Positions 1 through 12,800 of a DNA stretch of 64,000 nt are shown piece after piece. Origin of the DNA: Rhynchosporium graminicola (lineage: Eukaryota; Ascomycota; Leotiomycetes; Helotiales; Ploettnerulaceae). The notes below the pieces were generated by a model. That model searched no databases and was not told where the DNA came from. It saw nothing but the letters and a program-made list of their open reading frames with translations. Every line of letters begins with the position of its first letter. The stretch's first letter is position 1. The DNA lies in the NCBI GenBank assembly GCA_900074885.1, contig FJUW01000021.1, positions 186,001 through 250,000 on the forward strand. The letters are read 5' to 3'. Made by a program: the position numbers and the translations under genes.

Positions 1-1051
1 GAACTAAGTAGGATAAAAATTAAACAAAGGAAAGGCTTTTCAAGTTTGTTTGTATTTCATTAACGATTGAAATGTGGCCAAGCAGGAAGATTTTGATAGA
101 AGAATTGAATAATTAAACTTACTTTAAGAAAGACCCGTGTAGAAACGAATAGAGTCGGTACATTACCGCTCTTTTCGAGACTAGCTAGTGAGAACAGACA
201 TGCTTGAGAACTGTGATTTCTCATTTATGTCAATCCGATGGTTTTGACGCTCAGAAATTTTTTCTAATGCGTCCATTGAACACAGTGTTGCTGGTTCGGG
301 TTTGCCATAAAGGCTCTGGTCCTGTGGAAGTTAGTGAAATCGCTAGATGATGGTTGAAAAATGAAGTGAAAGAATAGACTGCTTGGCCACAAGAGAATAT
401 TCATCCAAGAACTCAGTACTTGGTTATCTATACCACCTTAATTAAACTGAATTTTTTTTGGCGAAGTAGTTATATTCGAAATTAGCATCCAAACTTTCTC
501 CATCAAATACCAGATTCATGGAATGAACATCAAAGATTGAAGTCCTTGAGTAATTTTCTAAATTTGCAGATTACTTCGAGCGCGGAAGCTCAATTTCAGC
601 AATGTTCTGCATGTATCGCCAAAAGGTTTCGATTGATCGGAACTAAAGCTCAGTAAATGTTCATTCCCAATCACTACTCAGCAGTTCCTGGCCCAAAGGA
701 ACAACACGCGATGGAAGTCCACCCAAACAAAGCGCTCATGACCTAAGCGAGGCTCGGACTTTAAAACAACCTTGAAAACCCGAGCAAAAAAGAAACCCCG
801 ACCTTAATACGACGACGTCACACCACGTTTAGCTATTTCTCAATCAGCCTCAAGCTCGGCTTGATATCGGTCTTTACGATAACCCGAATATGTATGACTC
901 TGGGCAGGTATCACTTCACCTCGTGCCACAAAGTGCGATGAAATTGTGAGTTGCGCCAAGTACAAATAGTGCATGTCATCCTGCTGTGGTCATCACTGAA
1001 TCATCAAAACAATTCCCACGACCGAAGAATACAAACCAGTACTCTATCTCA
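1..1051. other. Intergenic, no gene seen
   Basis: AT-leaning sequence with stops in all frames and no recognisable motif. It ends in the promoter and 5' leader of the FAD monooxygenase. An ATG-led extension begins at 986, but the family start is at 1052. Confidence 0.5.
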
Positions 1052-2849
1052 ATGTCAAATCACCTCAATATCCTGATCTCTGGTTCGGGTATCGCGGGCA
1101 GCGTCTTCGCATTCTGGCTACTTCGCGCATACCCAAATGCCAGCATCACAATCGTCGAGCGTGACCCCTCTCTACGATTGACTGGGGCCAGCGTCGACAT
1201 TAGGTGCATACAACTTTCTGAGCAGGAAAAGCTCTTCCTGGCACGTTTTCTGAACCATCACTCTTAAAGAGTTTGGCATCTACAAATTTCTTAGAAATCA
1301 CTTTGAAGACATGCTGACTCACTATCTTGTATTGAAGGAGCTCCGCCGTTGATATCATCAAATGGATGGGGGTAGAAGAAGAAATCCGCAGGAAAACCAC
1401 GAAAGAAGAGGGCATGCAATTTGTGGACATAAACGGCAAAGAGATCGCCACTTTCCGAGCGACCGGCAGGACAGATATCCAGAGCTTTACATCTGAATTC
1501 GGTATGTAACAGAGAAACCTTTTTTTACTCTACTTTCTCCTGAGAGATGTCTCATACCTTTACCAAGAAATTTTCTCGACGAATAGTCGCTTACCCGCAC
1601 CGTGTACAGAGATCTTCCGTGGCGAGCTTGCGCAAATCTTAATCGCACCCGTTCTCGATCGCGTAAAAGTCATTTTCGGAGAGACTGTGGAGGACTTTGA
1701 GGAAGTTGATGATGGAATCAATGTCACGTTTGCCAAAAATAAAGAGGTGACGAAGTATGATCTTTTGGTAGCAGCCGATGGGTTAGGTATGTATCAGCTT
1801 CCTAAAGTAGCATTTCCCTGTTCAGGGAATATTTACTGCTTGGGCTCCCTTTCTCTAGTCTTCTTGGTCCTGTCCATTTCATTGACTCCCTACGATACCT
1901 TCTTCTTCTCAGCCAGATACTCCTAGCCATTACCTAAAGATCGCAACTAATGTCGCCTTTATAATAACTAGGATCCAGAATTCGGGGTAAGATTTTAAAC
2001 ACGAAACCGTCTGAGCAAATTCACGACGAAGGTGTCCATATCGCATACTTCACTGTTAACAGCGACCTCCTCAAGGGCGAACTTTTGGCCAAAGGAGTCA
2101 GTGTAAAGGGTGGGCGTGCTGTGATAATACGACCTGACCCTCATCCTGAAGGCAAGACACGAGCGATGTTCATGAACGTAACCTGGAAATCAAATGTCGA
2201 GATGAAAAAACGACTCAATATAGCGCTTCGTGAAGGGAACGAAGCCTATATGAAGCTGATGGAAGAACTATACGCTGACGTGGGATGGCTAACGCCAGAG
2301 ATTTTGCGTGGAATGAGGCAGAGCGATGATTTTTATTGGTTCGTGAACTCCTCCCTTCAATGTCTCAGTGATCTCGGATCAGAATCAGGGTTCTTGTCGA
2401 TTCTAATTTCCAATTATACGAAATTGAAGGTAATTACTAAACACCTGACTAGCTCTCTGTTCGCTCAAATCCGATCACCAAAATTACATCAAGGTCGAGT
2501 GGTCCTCCTTGGTGATGCAGGATACGCGACGCCTGGCTTCGGAACAAGCTTAGCTATAATCGGGAGTTATGTGCTAGCTGGGGAGTTGTTGAGCAAAGGC
2601 GGCGACGTGCAGAAAGCTTTGGAAGGTTACTCAGGCCTCATGAAACCTTTTGTAAAGGCCTCGCAAGGGGACGACATTGCCATGCAGCTTTGCAATCCTC
2701 AAACTGAGTGGGGAATTTGGACGAGAAACTCGATTCTAAAAACAGCTACCCTCCTTAGACTCGACAGGATTGCAATCAGTGCTGCGGCGTGGTTGGGTTT
2801 CACGGAGAAGAAGGCACCGCTTCCTAATTACCCATGGCCTTCGAAATGA
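1052..2849 (+). CDS. FAD-dependent monooxygenase (FAD_binding_3 / TetX-like)
   Basis: Likely an NAD(P)H-dependent aromatic-ring or polyketide hydroxylase carrying FAD. Model: exons 1052-1203, 1341-1501, 1610-1786, 1972-2338, 2453-2849, giving 417 residues. Seen: the N-terminal Rossmann motif GSGIAG (residues 11-16), an acidic residue ending the second strand (VERD), the central 'AADGLGSR' DG motif spanning the third junction, and the C-terminal FAD-ribityl motif 'LLGDAGYATPGFGTSLA'. Order and length fit the family (about 400-420 residues). The start at 1052 puts the Rossmann strand at residue 7; an in-frame upstream ATG at 986 would add 22 residues without homology. The last intron (2339-2452, 114 nt) is open and in frame, so a retained-intron form of 455 residues cannot be excluded; removing it joins 'DDFY' directly to the sequence before the GD motif, as in relatives. 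Substrate unknown. Confidence 0.85.
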
Positions 2850-2920
2850 AGGGCTTTTGCTGCTAAATAAATGCTCTCCACTCTTACGTTTGATTCCGAA
2901 TAGCATATTAATAGATAATC

Positions 2921-3352
2921 CTAGAGAGATTTCAATCCTGACTTTGACTGCCCCATACCCTGCATTCCGCCAGTTGTCCCTTCATTTCCACACGGGGTGT
3001 TCGATCCCCCATTGCCAATCTGTCTTCCGTTCTGGACGTACTTGCATATGACTAGGGACAGCTTCCCTCCATTCGCTGCGAACTGTGTAACGACTGTGGA
3101 AGGCTTGTTAGTGCCCACAGTCTTGCCAGGCCACCAATAGCTTTGTTGAACACTAGCAAAAGTGTTGTAGCCGTACCTGCCCTTATCACAGGTGTTCTCT
3201 CTGCAGGCATGACCAGTCATCGCCTTGAATAGGGAGCTAGATTCGAGGATATACATCCCAGTACAGCAGAAGCCTCTTCCAGCACTAGGAATCTGATTTC
3301 CTACTGCCACCACTCCTATCAGCAGCCATCTCTGATCAATAAAATGCACCAT
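2921..3352 (-). pseudogene. GH7 cellobiohydrolase/endoglucanase relic
   Basis: The 143-residue minus-strand reading resembles the middle of glycoside hydrolase family 7. It has a 'GxCC' pair before the active-site strand, a CDxxxYGYN-like segment, then 'PGKTVGTNKPSTVVTQF' and a 'YVQNG' strand, in the right order. GH7 enzymes are about 430-500 residues, so both ends are missing. The active-site signature of GH7 (EMDIWEAN) appears here as GMYILESS: the nucleophile Glu and the assisting Asp are gone, and only the position of the acid/base Glu survives. No signal peptide or cellulose-binding module is present. I read this as a non-functional fragment; a diverged lectin-like product is much less likely. 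It lies tail-to-tail with the monooxygenase, 71 bp away. Confidence 0.65.
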
Positions 3353-5615
3353 TTCCTTCGTAAGGTACAGTTAACCTTATGGTTTGGAATTCGCTTGACG
3401 GGATGAAGAACTCGTCTGAGCCATGTAGTTTGTTGCTCGTGGGAGAGGGTTCTTTTCTCCTCCCACTGAAGCCTGTCGGAGTCGAATTATTGAGATTACC
3501 GAATTTCTAGTGTTTCCAATGCCGTAGGTGCTGCTTTGTACCCCGAAATGTTTCCGTTGCTTCGTCTGTTGCTGATTTCCATGCAATGCTGAAATTGGAG
3601 TGGCAGCTGAAATCATCGCCGACACAATGTGAAAGACACAACCCTCATATCAGTGAAGGCGAGAGTGATTGCTGCCGCTGTCGCAAGAGGAGCAAAGGCC
3701 GATGAAGATCGCACCATCGAAGAAGATGTCTCGGGAATCCCCTAATGGAGGGAAAGTCAAAGATGTTGTCGGACCACCTGACGATGAGCGATTCTTGACT
3801 AGTACTGAAATGGACTTTCCCGAATCATCAACATATGAAGTTTATGATGAAGCGAAGGAATAGAGAATCGAAGAAGCCAAAGCTCTCTAGGAAGCAAATT
3901 TACAGACCACATATTGACAGCAACATAATTTGACATCTTACTGAGACAGGTACATAGTATCTCTTGATCATCTGATACATTCTCGGCTGTACTGATGAAG
4001 GTACGCCATATAGTTCTCACCTTAGGATTCGAAAAGTTCTGCGAGATAGAGGATATTTCAAACATCCCGAGCCCGAAGACTTAGCAGAGGATTCTTCGTG
4101 GTTCCTGAACTGATTATGGTCCCCGTCTCCACAAATATGGACTCAAGATCATCATCATGGTAGCCGCTGCCCATCCTCTATGGACTAGTAAAATAAGTCT
4201 TGGGATTGCTGGACCAAAGGTATTCGGATACGATTTCGTCCTTATGCTTTGTGAAATATACACTGGTGTACAAAGGGTAATTGACGAGTATGCTTGACAG
4301 CCGAATGTCGATCGATCGATCGATGTGATCATTGATCTCGAGCATCATTCGTAATCTCTAATCAAAGAAGAGATGGCCATAAACAGCTTAGTTTGGTTTT
4401 CTTGAAGGTTACGCTCTGGAGTCTGAAGTGGTAGCTCATTGTTTTGAGAGGCATCCAGAGGCTCAGCAAATATCGAATTTCTTGAAAAGATGTTTTACAA
4501 GATAAATAACAGAAGCTATGGAACATCTAATGGCACACCAGCTCTTTGTCGGTTGGGATTTTCTGAACATGATCTGAATCGTAATCATTTTCGTGGTCGT
4601 GGTAGATGGGACGAAAACGCGCCTCATGACTCGTGAACTCGCGGAGGTACCTCGCTGTCACGATTCATGAAAATACACGTGATCTTTGATTTATGGTTGC
4701 ATTGTCACCCGCATGCATGGATGGGCATCTGCACTCGAGTAATTGTTGATGTTCGGTAGCCGTTCGCAAGAAGATTCATCTTCAAATGGCTCAAGAAATT
4801 CAGTAGTCAACAATTAACCCAATCTAGTTTGAGCGTCGCGTCTTTCATCCACCCTTGTAGCCCTCAGGTACAATATTGAGACAATAGGATGGATCACGGA
4901 TTGGTAGTTAGGCATAAAACTGAAGATATGTATGTCCCAATTGTGGTGATGCATATACGAAAATCTCCCTCTTCGCTGCATCTCCCTAATCGATCACATT
5001 GCCCTTCCAGCCCATCTGATCCCGTTCTCGATCGCTGTCCAGCTCCTCGAATCATTTCTGTCGCTCTTGCCCGACCGCGTTTCCGAGCATACCTCCAAGG
5101 CCGAATCCTCAAATGCACATCAAGGATTTCCCTCAACACAAATACTGAAGCAACCAGTAGTTCCGAAAAAAAAAACGCCGCGCCCGCCAGATTCCTCGAA
5201 TCGGCCAAATGTTTTTCTGATATCCGTCTGTTAAAACTCCTACTCCACTGTGTATTTCCCAAAAACTTGCAGAGCGCCATATAAATCAAAGCCGAAGGCG
5301 TAAATGGCTGCAAACGCTGGCAATGGATATCTATCTAAAAAACAAACAATGAATGACCGCGAAAGAAAGGGGGGTTCCTCAAATGAGGCCGAGTCGAGAA
5401 GCAGAGAGTGACCAAATGACGAGCCCATCTGATGTTGATAGAAGTCGTAGCCGTGGTCTAAGTGTCATTTTTGAGTACATTTACCCTCCAGAAGAGAGCC
5501 AGAATCAAATAGATTTCGAAAAGTAGTCGAAGTTGATGATAGTTATAAGTGCTTGAATTCGTAAAATGTCGTTATTGCTCGCTCGCTGACTTTCGGAAAT
5601 TGATGAACAGGTAGT
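3353..5615. other. Intergenic, no supported gene
   Basis: Contains a short plus-strand frame (3669-3863, 64 residues, acidic and Pro/Ser-rich) that I do not recognise, and overlapping 130-140-residue frames on both strands at 4889-5313 that look like chance openings. A short TCGA repeat lies at 4308-4324. The last part is the 3' flank of the MFS gene. Confidence 0.4.
4308..4324. repeat. Short (ATCG)n microsatellite
   Basis: About four uninterrupted copies of the self-complementary tetramer ATCG. Too short to be more than a simple repeat. Confidence 0.8.
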
Positions 5616-7867
5616 CTATTGTTGTCGTGTGCTCTCTCCTTCCACTCCTCCCCGTGCTTCTGGATAATCTGATCTTAGCTCTGCAGCCGCAAGCGCCTCA
5701 CCAAGCGCCAGAACATGGTCCTCGAAGCCCAACTCCATGTCAGAGTCCAACTCTAACTCGTCGATCCTCTCAGTCTCGGGTTTCTCTTGCGCACTGACAT
5801 CCATTCGTCCTCCCTTCTCCGTCATTCTCATCGAAATAAACGCACCAAGCGCTGCAATTACAGCACTACACCACCACGCAAGACCGGAATATCCAATTCT
5901 CAATCCAACACCAAACAAGTACCCTGATACTGTTGGGCCAAATGCCCTTGATAATGACGCTGTGGAAGCAGCAACGCCGTTGATGGTTCCCAGCATCAGT
6001 AAACTTGGCGCGGAGTTCGTGAGCAAGATCGCGTTGGCGGGGTATGCCATCGTGCTGAACGTACATTTCCAGATAACTACTACATAAATGCCCATCATTC
6101 GAAGATTATCTGGGAGGAGCACCAAGTACGGTGTGGTGAAGTAAAGAATCGGATAGGAGATTGCTAGCATGCGGAAAAGGCCGAGTGCTCCGAAGCGACG
6201 TACTACAATCGGGAAAAGGAAAATTGTTGCCAACATGCTGTAGAGACCTTGGATGGAGAGGATGACGCCAATTTGCTTGGTAGAGAGTCCGTATCCGGAT
6301 ACAAACTTGAAAGGCAGGCTGAAGCCGCTGGTGTTCGCTGGGGCGGTCGTAGAGAGCATCGTTGGGAGCATGGCATCGAATGTCATCGTATGGCTGCAAT
6401 TTCTGTAAGTAATGATTCATATAAATCGTATTTTGTATCTACTCCATCGGGAATCCTCGCTTAATGGATTCTGGCTGTTATGATGGTGGAGGAAGCGGAG
6501 TGTTGCACTTACTAAGCCAGAACTCCATAACCGAGAATATTCAGCTTAACCTGTTTTGTGAACGCCTTTGTAGAAGCAGGCCTCTCCCTGAGCATCGATT
6601 TCGGCGCGTTCAGGTCCAACACTTCTTGCGGCTCTGGCGCTGGAGTGGAAGGGAGCTTTGGCGATCCATCCGTTGTCCTGTATCCAGGTGGCTGATCATC
6701 ACTGCCTAATAACGATACAACCTCGTCGAGATCTGCCTTCTCGCAGCGGCTCGATTTTGCCTCTGCACATCGTGTAATTTTACTCAAGATCCATTTCCCT
6801 GCCTCCAAGCCAGGATCGCGGCGGTATTTCTTTTCTGCGTGAGTTTCTTCTAGGAAAAGGATCCCGACGATCACACCGCAAACTACGATTCCCGTGCAGA
6901 TCAGATTAGGGAGCAAGTACGGGAAGTCCGACCAGATTGTGCCATTGGCAAACAAAGAGGGGTAGCTGTCAACTGGTCTGGCAAGAGCGCCACCGAGTGT
7001 TGGTCCAAGAATCGATCTAAATGATGTGTTAGTTTTCTGTTCTCGTATTGTGTGAGTGTCGTCAGTTCTTCCGAGGGTAAACTCACCCGAGACACCACAC
7101 GAATGGCATAATAGTATAAGCGCGAGCTACTCAATTTGTCAGCTCAAGGCTAATGCCTAAATCCCAAGTCTTAATTTGACCGGGCGGAATCAGAGTTTGG
7201 AAACTCACGTTGGTGCTCCTTGACTGTGACCATCTCCGCGACTGTGGTCTGTAAAACGCCGATATTTCTAAATCCACACTGCAGTCAGAAAAACAGTATC
7301 TTTTTTGTCATTCGACCACCTGACCTGCAAGGGGTTTCGGAAATTCCCGATTTACACGTACCCGTTCAAGAGACCTCCCAGCGCCCGAGCTAGCAATGCC
7401 GTTGGTAAGTTGGGAGAGAATCCGAAGATCAACATGCTCAAAGCCGTCCCAGCCAGTCCAGTGAGAAGGACGGGTTTCCGTCCAATTCGGTCACTAAGCT
7501 TGCCCCATATGACACCTGACGAGAATTCTGCGAATGCAAACGCAGATGTGACCATACCCGCATACACCGAGATTTCGGCATCCGAATGTGTGATACCGAA
7601 GTCTTTGACCATGAAATACACATATGGAAATATTGACATGAAAGCGATGGGCTCGCAAATTCGACATAATGCTATTTGAGGTTCTCGTTAGTGCAATTCC
7701 TCCATTGTACTAGTTCATTTTTGTGCTCAATCTCGTCTTTTATAGTAGTCGAGAAGCTGTGCATTGCAAAAGATTACACGTTCCCCACACTCACCAAGTA
7801 TTGTCATCTGTCTAACCGGAAATGGAGGGGACCCTTTTCGGGAACCCATATGCTGTGCGTGAGCCAT
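5616..7867 (-). CDS. MFS transporter, DHA1-type drug/H+ antiporter-like
   Basis: Plasma- or vacuolar-membrane exporter of the major facilitator superfamily, probably a proton antiporter. Exons (minus strand): 7867-7795, 7671-7362, 7267-7209, 7126-7087, 7016-6513, 6393-5616, giving 587 residues. The first exon supplies a short cytosolic N-terminus ending 'RQMTIL', joined to 'ALCRICEPIAF' of helix 1. The MFS motif-A loop 'GKLSDRIGRKPV' lies near residues 81-92, followed by 'LGGLLNGNIG' and 'SILGPTLGGALARPV' of helices 4-5. A long charged loop (about 100 residues, Pro/Glu-rich) separates the two six-helix halves, and the C-terminus is an acidic tail. The architecture matches the fungal YCR023C/ZIF-like group. 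All five introns are short with GT...AG ends; the last uses the AG just before 'CATACG', because the earlier AG would create a stop. Substrate cannot be inferred. Confidence 0.88.
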
Positions 7868-8016
7868 TGCGAGCGCTCTTATCCTGCGGAAGAACAATAC
7901 CGATTCGAGTGGTCGCCAAAATACAGTTTTGCGGCTGTAGTGAGGCGGTGCGCGTGAGAGAATTGTGCTGTAGAAGTCGGGAATAAGTGATTCGCAAGCT
8001 GGGGATCATATGAGGG

Positions 8017-8022
8017 TTTATA
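8017..8022 (-). promoter_or_regulatory. Possible TATA box of the MFS gene
   Basis: TATAAA on the minus strand about 150 bp upstream of the MFS start codon. Position is plausible for a fungal core promoter; no other support. Confidence 0.3.
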
Positions 8023-9812
8023 TGCTGTTATTGGACACCAGTAGTTATATCAATGGTATGCGGTGATCAAGATTTCTGTTGCGGACCGAAGGATATCTGC
8101 AGTTGCAACCCGAGGATACGCGTGAGTATGTTGAGTGGTTGAGATGGTGGGAGGGGATGTGAGTATGTGCGGTCCGGAATTGGTGGCAGGGTGGCTAGTT
8201 CAGGATGAGATGCTAAGATCTGAAGTGTTGTTGTACAAACCAATGTGTTGTCTAGTCTAGTGAGAAACAGAAGAAGAGGGAGAACGAGAGCGACGAGGGG
8301 AATGGCAGGGCATATGAGGCACTTGATGTACTTTCTACACTTCTTTTGACCGCCGGAAGAAGCATAGAAACGAATCGTTAAAGTAGCTGCCGTAGATTAT
8401 GATTTCACCCCTGTCGTACTTGGCCTGGTTTGATCTCGTTTCTGGTGAGGGAAGCGGTGACGAGACGTTAGAAGAAACTAGTAGGACTTCTCTCATCCTT
8501 GTCAATAGTCTGACCTAGTGCGTTGTACGGGGCAGATTGAGTGCCATGCCGGTATTGGAGTTTGTAGTCATGGGCTATTTGTTCTGTTCTGTGCGCTTTG
8601 ATTAGTCCATTTCAAAGCCTATGTTGGAAACGGAGGGGCAGTCCTGGATGGCCAGCAGCGAAGTGAACTCAGTTATCAGAACTCAGATATCAGACGATCT
8701 ACTTAATATTCCCCTTGCTTCGGCATGATGACCGTTTGATCGGGACACAGACGCCTAGGCGCCCTTCTAGAATGACCTTAACAATGGGGGTTTAGATTTA
8801 GGGTATCGGGGAATGAATATTGATTTCCGAAGTCAGGGCATTTGGGACTATCCCTACTTGAAGGCCCCTGCGCGACGCCTGACTGCGTGGCTCGTCAGGT
8901 TGTTGGTTCAAGCCGTGTGCTAGGATGATGGAGCGATCATTTAGTGTTTTTCAGTCAGTTGTGGCTAGCAGAGGCCCTCGCTTTCCTTTTGTAAATGTAA
9001 GTTTAGTTTATCTTTGGCGGTGTGTGCGATTCATAGGAGGAAGTCACGAAGTAGTACAATTTGGATGTACAGAGGGGCAAAGGATTTTTTGTAGTATTAA
9101 TATTGCTCGCAAGCCAGCTAGATCGCTTGCGAAGCAGATGCGAGGATATAGAAGTGTCAGCCTGTTGCTACAGCTCCGTGCACTTTCATCAAATTCAATA
9201 TGCTAGATTCCTAACTTGAGGAAATGTTTCTAGGATGCACTCAAATCTGTTCTGTTTGTTGACTGGAGACCGGCCCCTCGGCCGTCTCGAATGTTGGCTG
9301 CGGTGAGAGAGTTGCGCCCGGAGAATGTAACAAGCCCCCAGTATACTACATCATATTGCAGGCCATACCCTGCCTCTGATCGCATCCCATCTAAGAGAGA
9401 AATGACCAACCAAAAATAGAAGTATCCCTGATTCCACGTTGTATGGAAGAAACCAGCTCACTGGTTCTGCATGCAGGGCCTAAAGGATACGAAGAAAGTC
9501 AGATCACCGACCGATTTCTGTTTGTATTGTCACTGATCAAATATCCCAACCCGAACAAGAAAGTGACGTTGACAGTCGAGTCATCAAACCTTACTTCAAT
9601 TACAATCAACATGTGACCTTCCTACCATAATTTTAATTGTATACAATTAATCTACGTCTCGGATTGCCCACCTCCCCTGGTTTTGACAGATAGCCGAAGT
9701 GCCAGACCGCCATAGCTGTCCGAAGGACCTATCTCCGGAGCCATTCTGTGCTGTTCGCCGTAGGTAAATGGATTTTCCAAAGTATCATCATCTAGGAAGC
9801 CGATGATGGAAG

Positions 9813-9847
9813 TTGCTTCTTCATTTTGCTTCTTCATTTTGCTTCTT
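9813..9847. repeat. 13-bp tandem repeat, 2.7 copies
   Basis: Unit TTGCTTCTTCATT repeated head to tail with two perfect copies and a partial third. Lies inside an unrecognised minus-strand open frame. Confidence 0.8.
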
Positions 9848-12800
9848 AGATCGGAACTTGACTCTAAAATGTATGTCTTGGCCTCATTCCTTCTGAGAAG
9901 ATTTTTTTTTTTCAGAGTGCAGCACCTGCGATTATCAATCCATTCACAGGCTCTCCTCCTGCGAGAGAGCAAGCGATGAGAATGCAAAGCAGCAGTTGAA
10001 AGACAAAAGTAGCTTTACCAAGCCCACGACAGCATAATAAGGTTCCGACATAAGCTTGAGAGATACTCAGAATCTCGGGGTTTCAACCGCAAGTAACAGC
10101 GCCGCAACAACGAACGACCCCCGGCGGAAGCAATGAAAGCCCCTAGTATGAATCAAGGATGAGTCTGCGAGATCTTAGCGCATACCCAGGCCACCGGAAG
10201 CGCGTAACCTCTGTACCGCATTGGCCTCTCACTCATTCAGCCTAAACCTAAGCTGTAAGTGGCATGCAAGCCCTGAAGGCCGATGCGGTGGGTCCAAATT
10301 GTTCATGTGACCGTTGATCTGACCGTTTCGCGTCTTCCGGAAGCCGTCGCAAGGATGGGGGATAGTGGATTGGGATATGGTCGTTTTTATAGTCAGGGGT
10401 AAAGTGATAGAGGCGATGGATCTAACTCATCTCAAAAAGGGGGAGGCGAAACCCAACTTCCATTGTCGGAGGTGATATCATACCAGTAGCGAATGCTTTC
10501 ACACTCCAAAGACCGTTTGGGTTTGGTCTGCGGTGTGTTTGCTAGCACCTATCAATTTGTTTGTCCCAAAATTGTTTTCCATGCTGGGGTTGACACGGAA
10601 ACTGAGACCGTCAAAATCTCTTTTCACTGGACATCAGTTTAGTTATTGCCGAGTCCTAGAGTATGTTCATTGGTACAGGAGGTAGTATGGTAAGGCAATC
10701 TCAATCCGAAAGCCACCGTCGCTTACGTGAGATTAGAGATGAGAAGCCAAGAGCATGCCTTTTATAACTTAGCCGACGAGTTTCAAAATATTTCGGCAGC
10801 AGCGGCAGACAGTAGATGCGGGTGTACGGAGCCATTTTGTCCCGATGAAATCACTTCGTATTTCGAAATCCGTGTCAGCATATGTTCACAATGAACAGAG
10901 GTCCGTCTCGTCCAAGCAGATCGTATTAGTTAATCAATTCACACGTAATCACAAGTTTTTCTTGTTTTGAAATGAAAAGCACACAAACAAAAGCAACTGG
11001 TGAATATGAAACAGAGTGTTGACAGACTAGGTCTTTATTAACGGCTGCTCATCTGCCACCGCATGATTGACTGATGAAATATCGCAGTGATGAAATGAAT
11101 TGATTTCACAGGGCGTGGAGCGACAACTTCTTTCGGCTTATCGATGCAAGACTGATTGGATGAAGAGCGCCAACCCTGATCGTATCCGAAACATCCGGTT
11201 CCGACCAGTGGGAGTCCTTCCACGCCACCAACCCGAGGAATCGGGGTTAAAACAGGGTTCTGAGAGCTCTACAGAATTTGAGGATAGAAAAGTGTGGATT
11301 TCATGAGCTGAGTGGTGGGGGGGGTCCAGAGTTCGTTGTTGTTTCAGAGCACTGTGCTCCCGTTCTCAAAATCATCTTCGCATGAGGGTGTGGCATTCAA
11401 GTCATCCCATGCTTGATTGATGGAAAACGGCTGGCCTAGTTCAGGGGCAGGTCAGGCCAGTGCAAGGAATCGGAACTCATCGAACAGCTACTGCTGCTGA
11501 TCATGGATAAGCTCCTCGGGGATATATTTCAGTCCTCGTCTAATGCACGCCGGACAAGGGCCTAGGGTCACTCGACCTTGCTCGCGGAACTCCCTTCCCA
11601 AGTACCGCCGGGGAAGTCTTAGGAACCCAGCCATGCGCTCGCTTATGGGCTCGATTGGCATGAGCATGGCAGGGGATAAACATCCAGATGAAAAAGCTAA
11701 ATAAATATAAAGACTAGTCCTGAAAAAGTATAGATTTGTGTAACTGCTGGCTTTGGCTTTTCGAGCAATTACTGGAGAGAAATAAGGTGTGTTTGATAAT
11801 GACCGAAGCCTGACCATGAGCCGAATGAATCGGATCGTCCCCGGATTTCATTGCGATCGGCTAGTTGAAGGAGCCGGAAAGACTGCTGTGAGTATACTCA
11901 AGTTTGTGCCTTTTAGATTTGGCAATTTGGATACAGGCGCTATGAGACAGAATAGGAGGTGGCATTTCTTAAAGTCCCTGAGCCTCAGAACAAGCTACAT
12001 ACAAGTAGTTTATCCGTAAAAAGGAACTAGCGAAGTTTAGCAGAAGTAATGTCGGTGCTGATCAATGCATCGTCAAACAGATGAGCTTTCGTAATTGATC
12101 TTCTTCTAGACCGCGTAGCTGGTGAGAAAGCAGGATGTAACGTTAGCATGCGACGAATCAATCGTAATCACCAAAAGCAAACCCCAAACCAAAGATTCAA
12201 ACCCGTGAAATGTCTAGTCCGAACTTCCTCTTATCGGGTAATCTTCGCTTTCGGGCTGTTGTTATTTGTTTTTTTTTGTTACGCTTTGATATTCATTCCC
12301 CTCACTACTGTGCGACTGAAGTCCGAACACCTGCGAGGCTCAAGTTCATTCGATCTATATTGACCCGTCAAGCCAAAACTTGAGATTTTTCCTTTCCGCG
12401 CCCTAAGCGATCTTGCATCTTGGTGGAACTACAACCACCTTCATATCTCTTGAGCTGGTCTAACATCGATTTACGAGCACTCGCCATACAGTGCCAAGAT
12501 TCTTTCCTTTCAAGTGTTACAACGCATCGTGACTGACAGATATCGTACGCCCGAGCAATAAGCAATACTCAGCACAGCACAGCGCAATGCGGACCTATTT
12601 AGGCACGGCACAGCACACCGCCTCCCAAGCTAAGCCATCTGATCCAGCGGTCATCTGAGTTTATGGCTCATTGAGCGACCGCTTCTATGACACTTGGAGT
12701 GGAACATGTGAGAGCCATATGGGATGACAGCGCTATGTTCCGAACGGATACCTGCTGTGTTATGTTGTGGTGCTGTGCTTTTTTCCAGGAGGAGGACTGA

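Noticed and set aside
4889..5313. Overlapping 131- and 139-residue frames on opposite strands
   Set aside because: Two long antiparallel frames of this type occur when the sequence avoids stops by composition; neither shows motifs.
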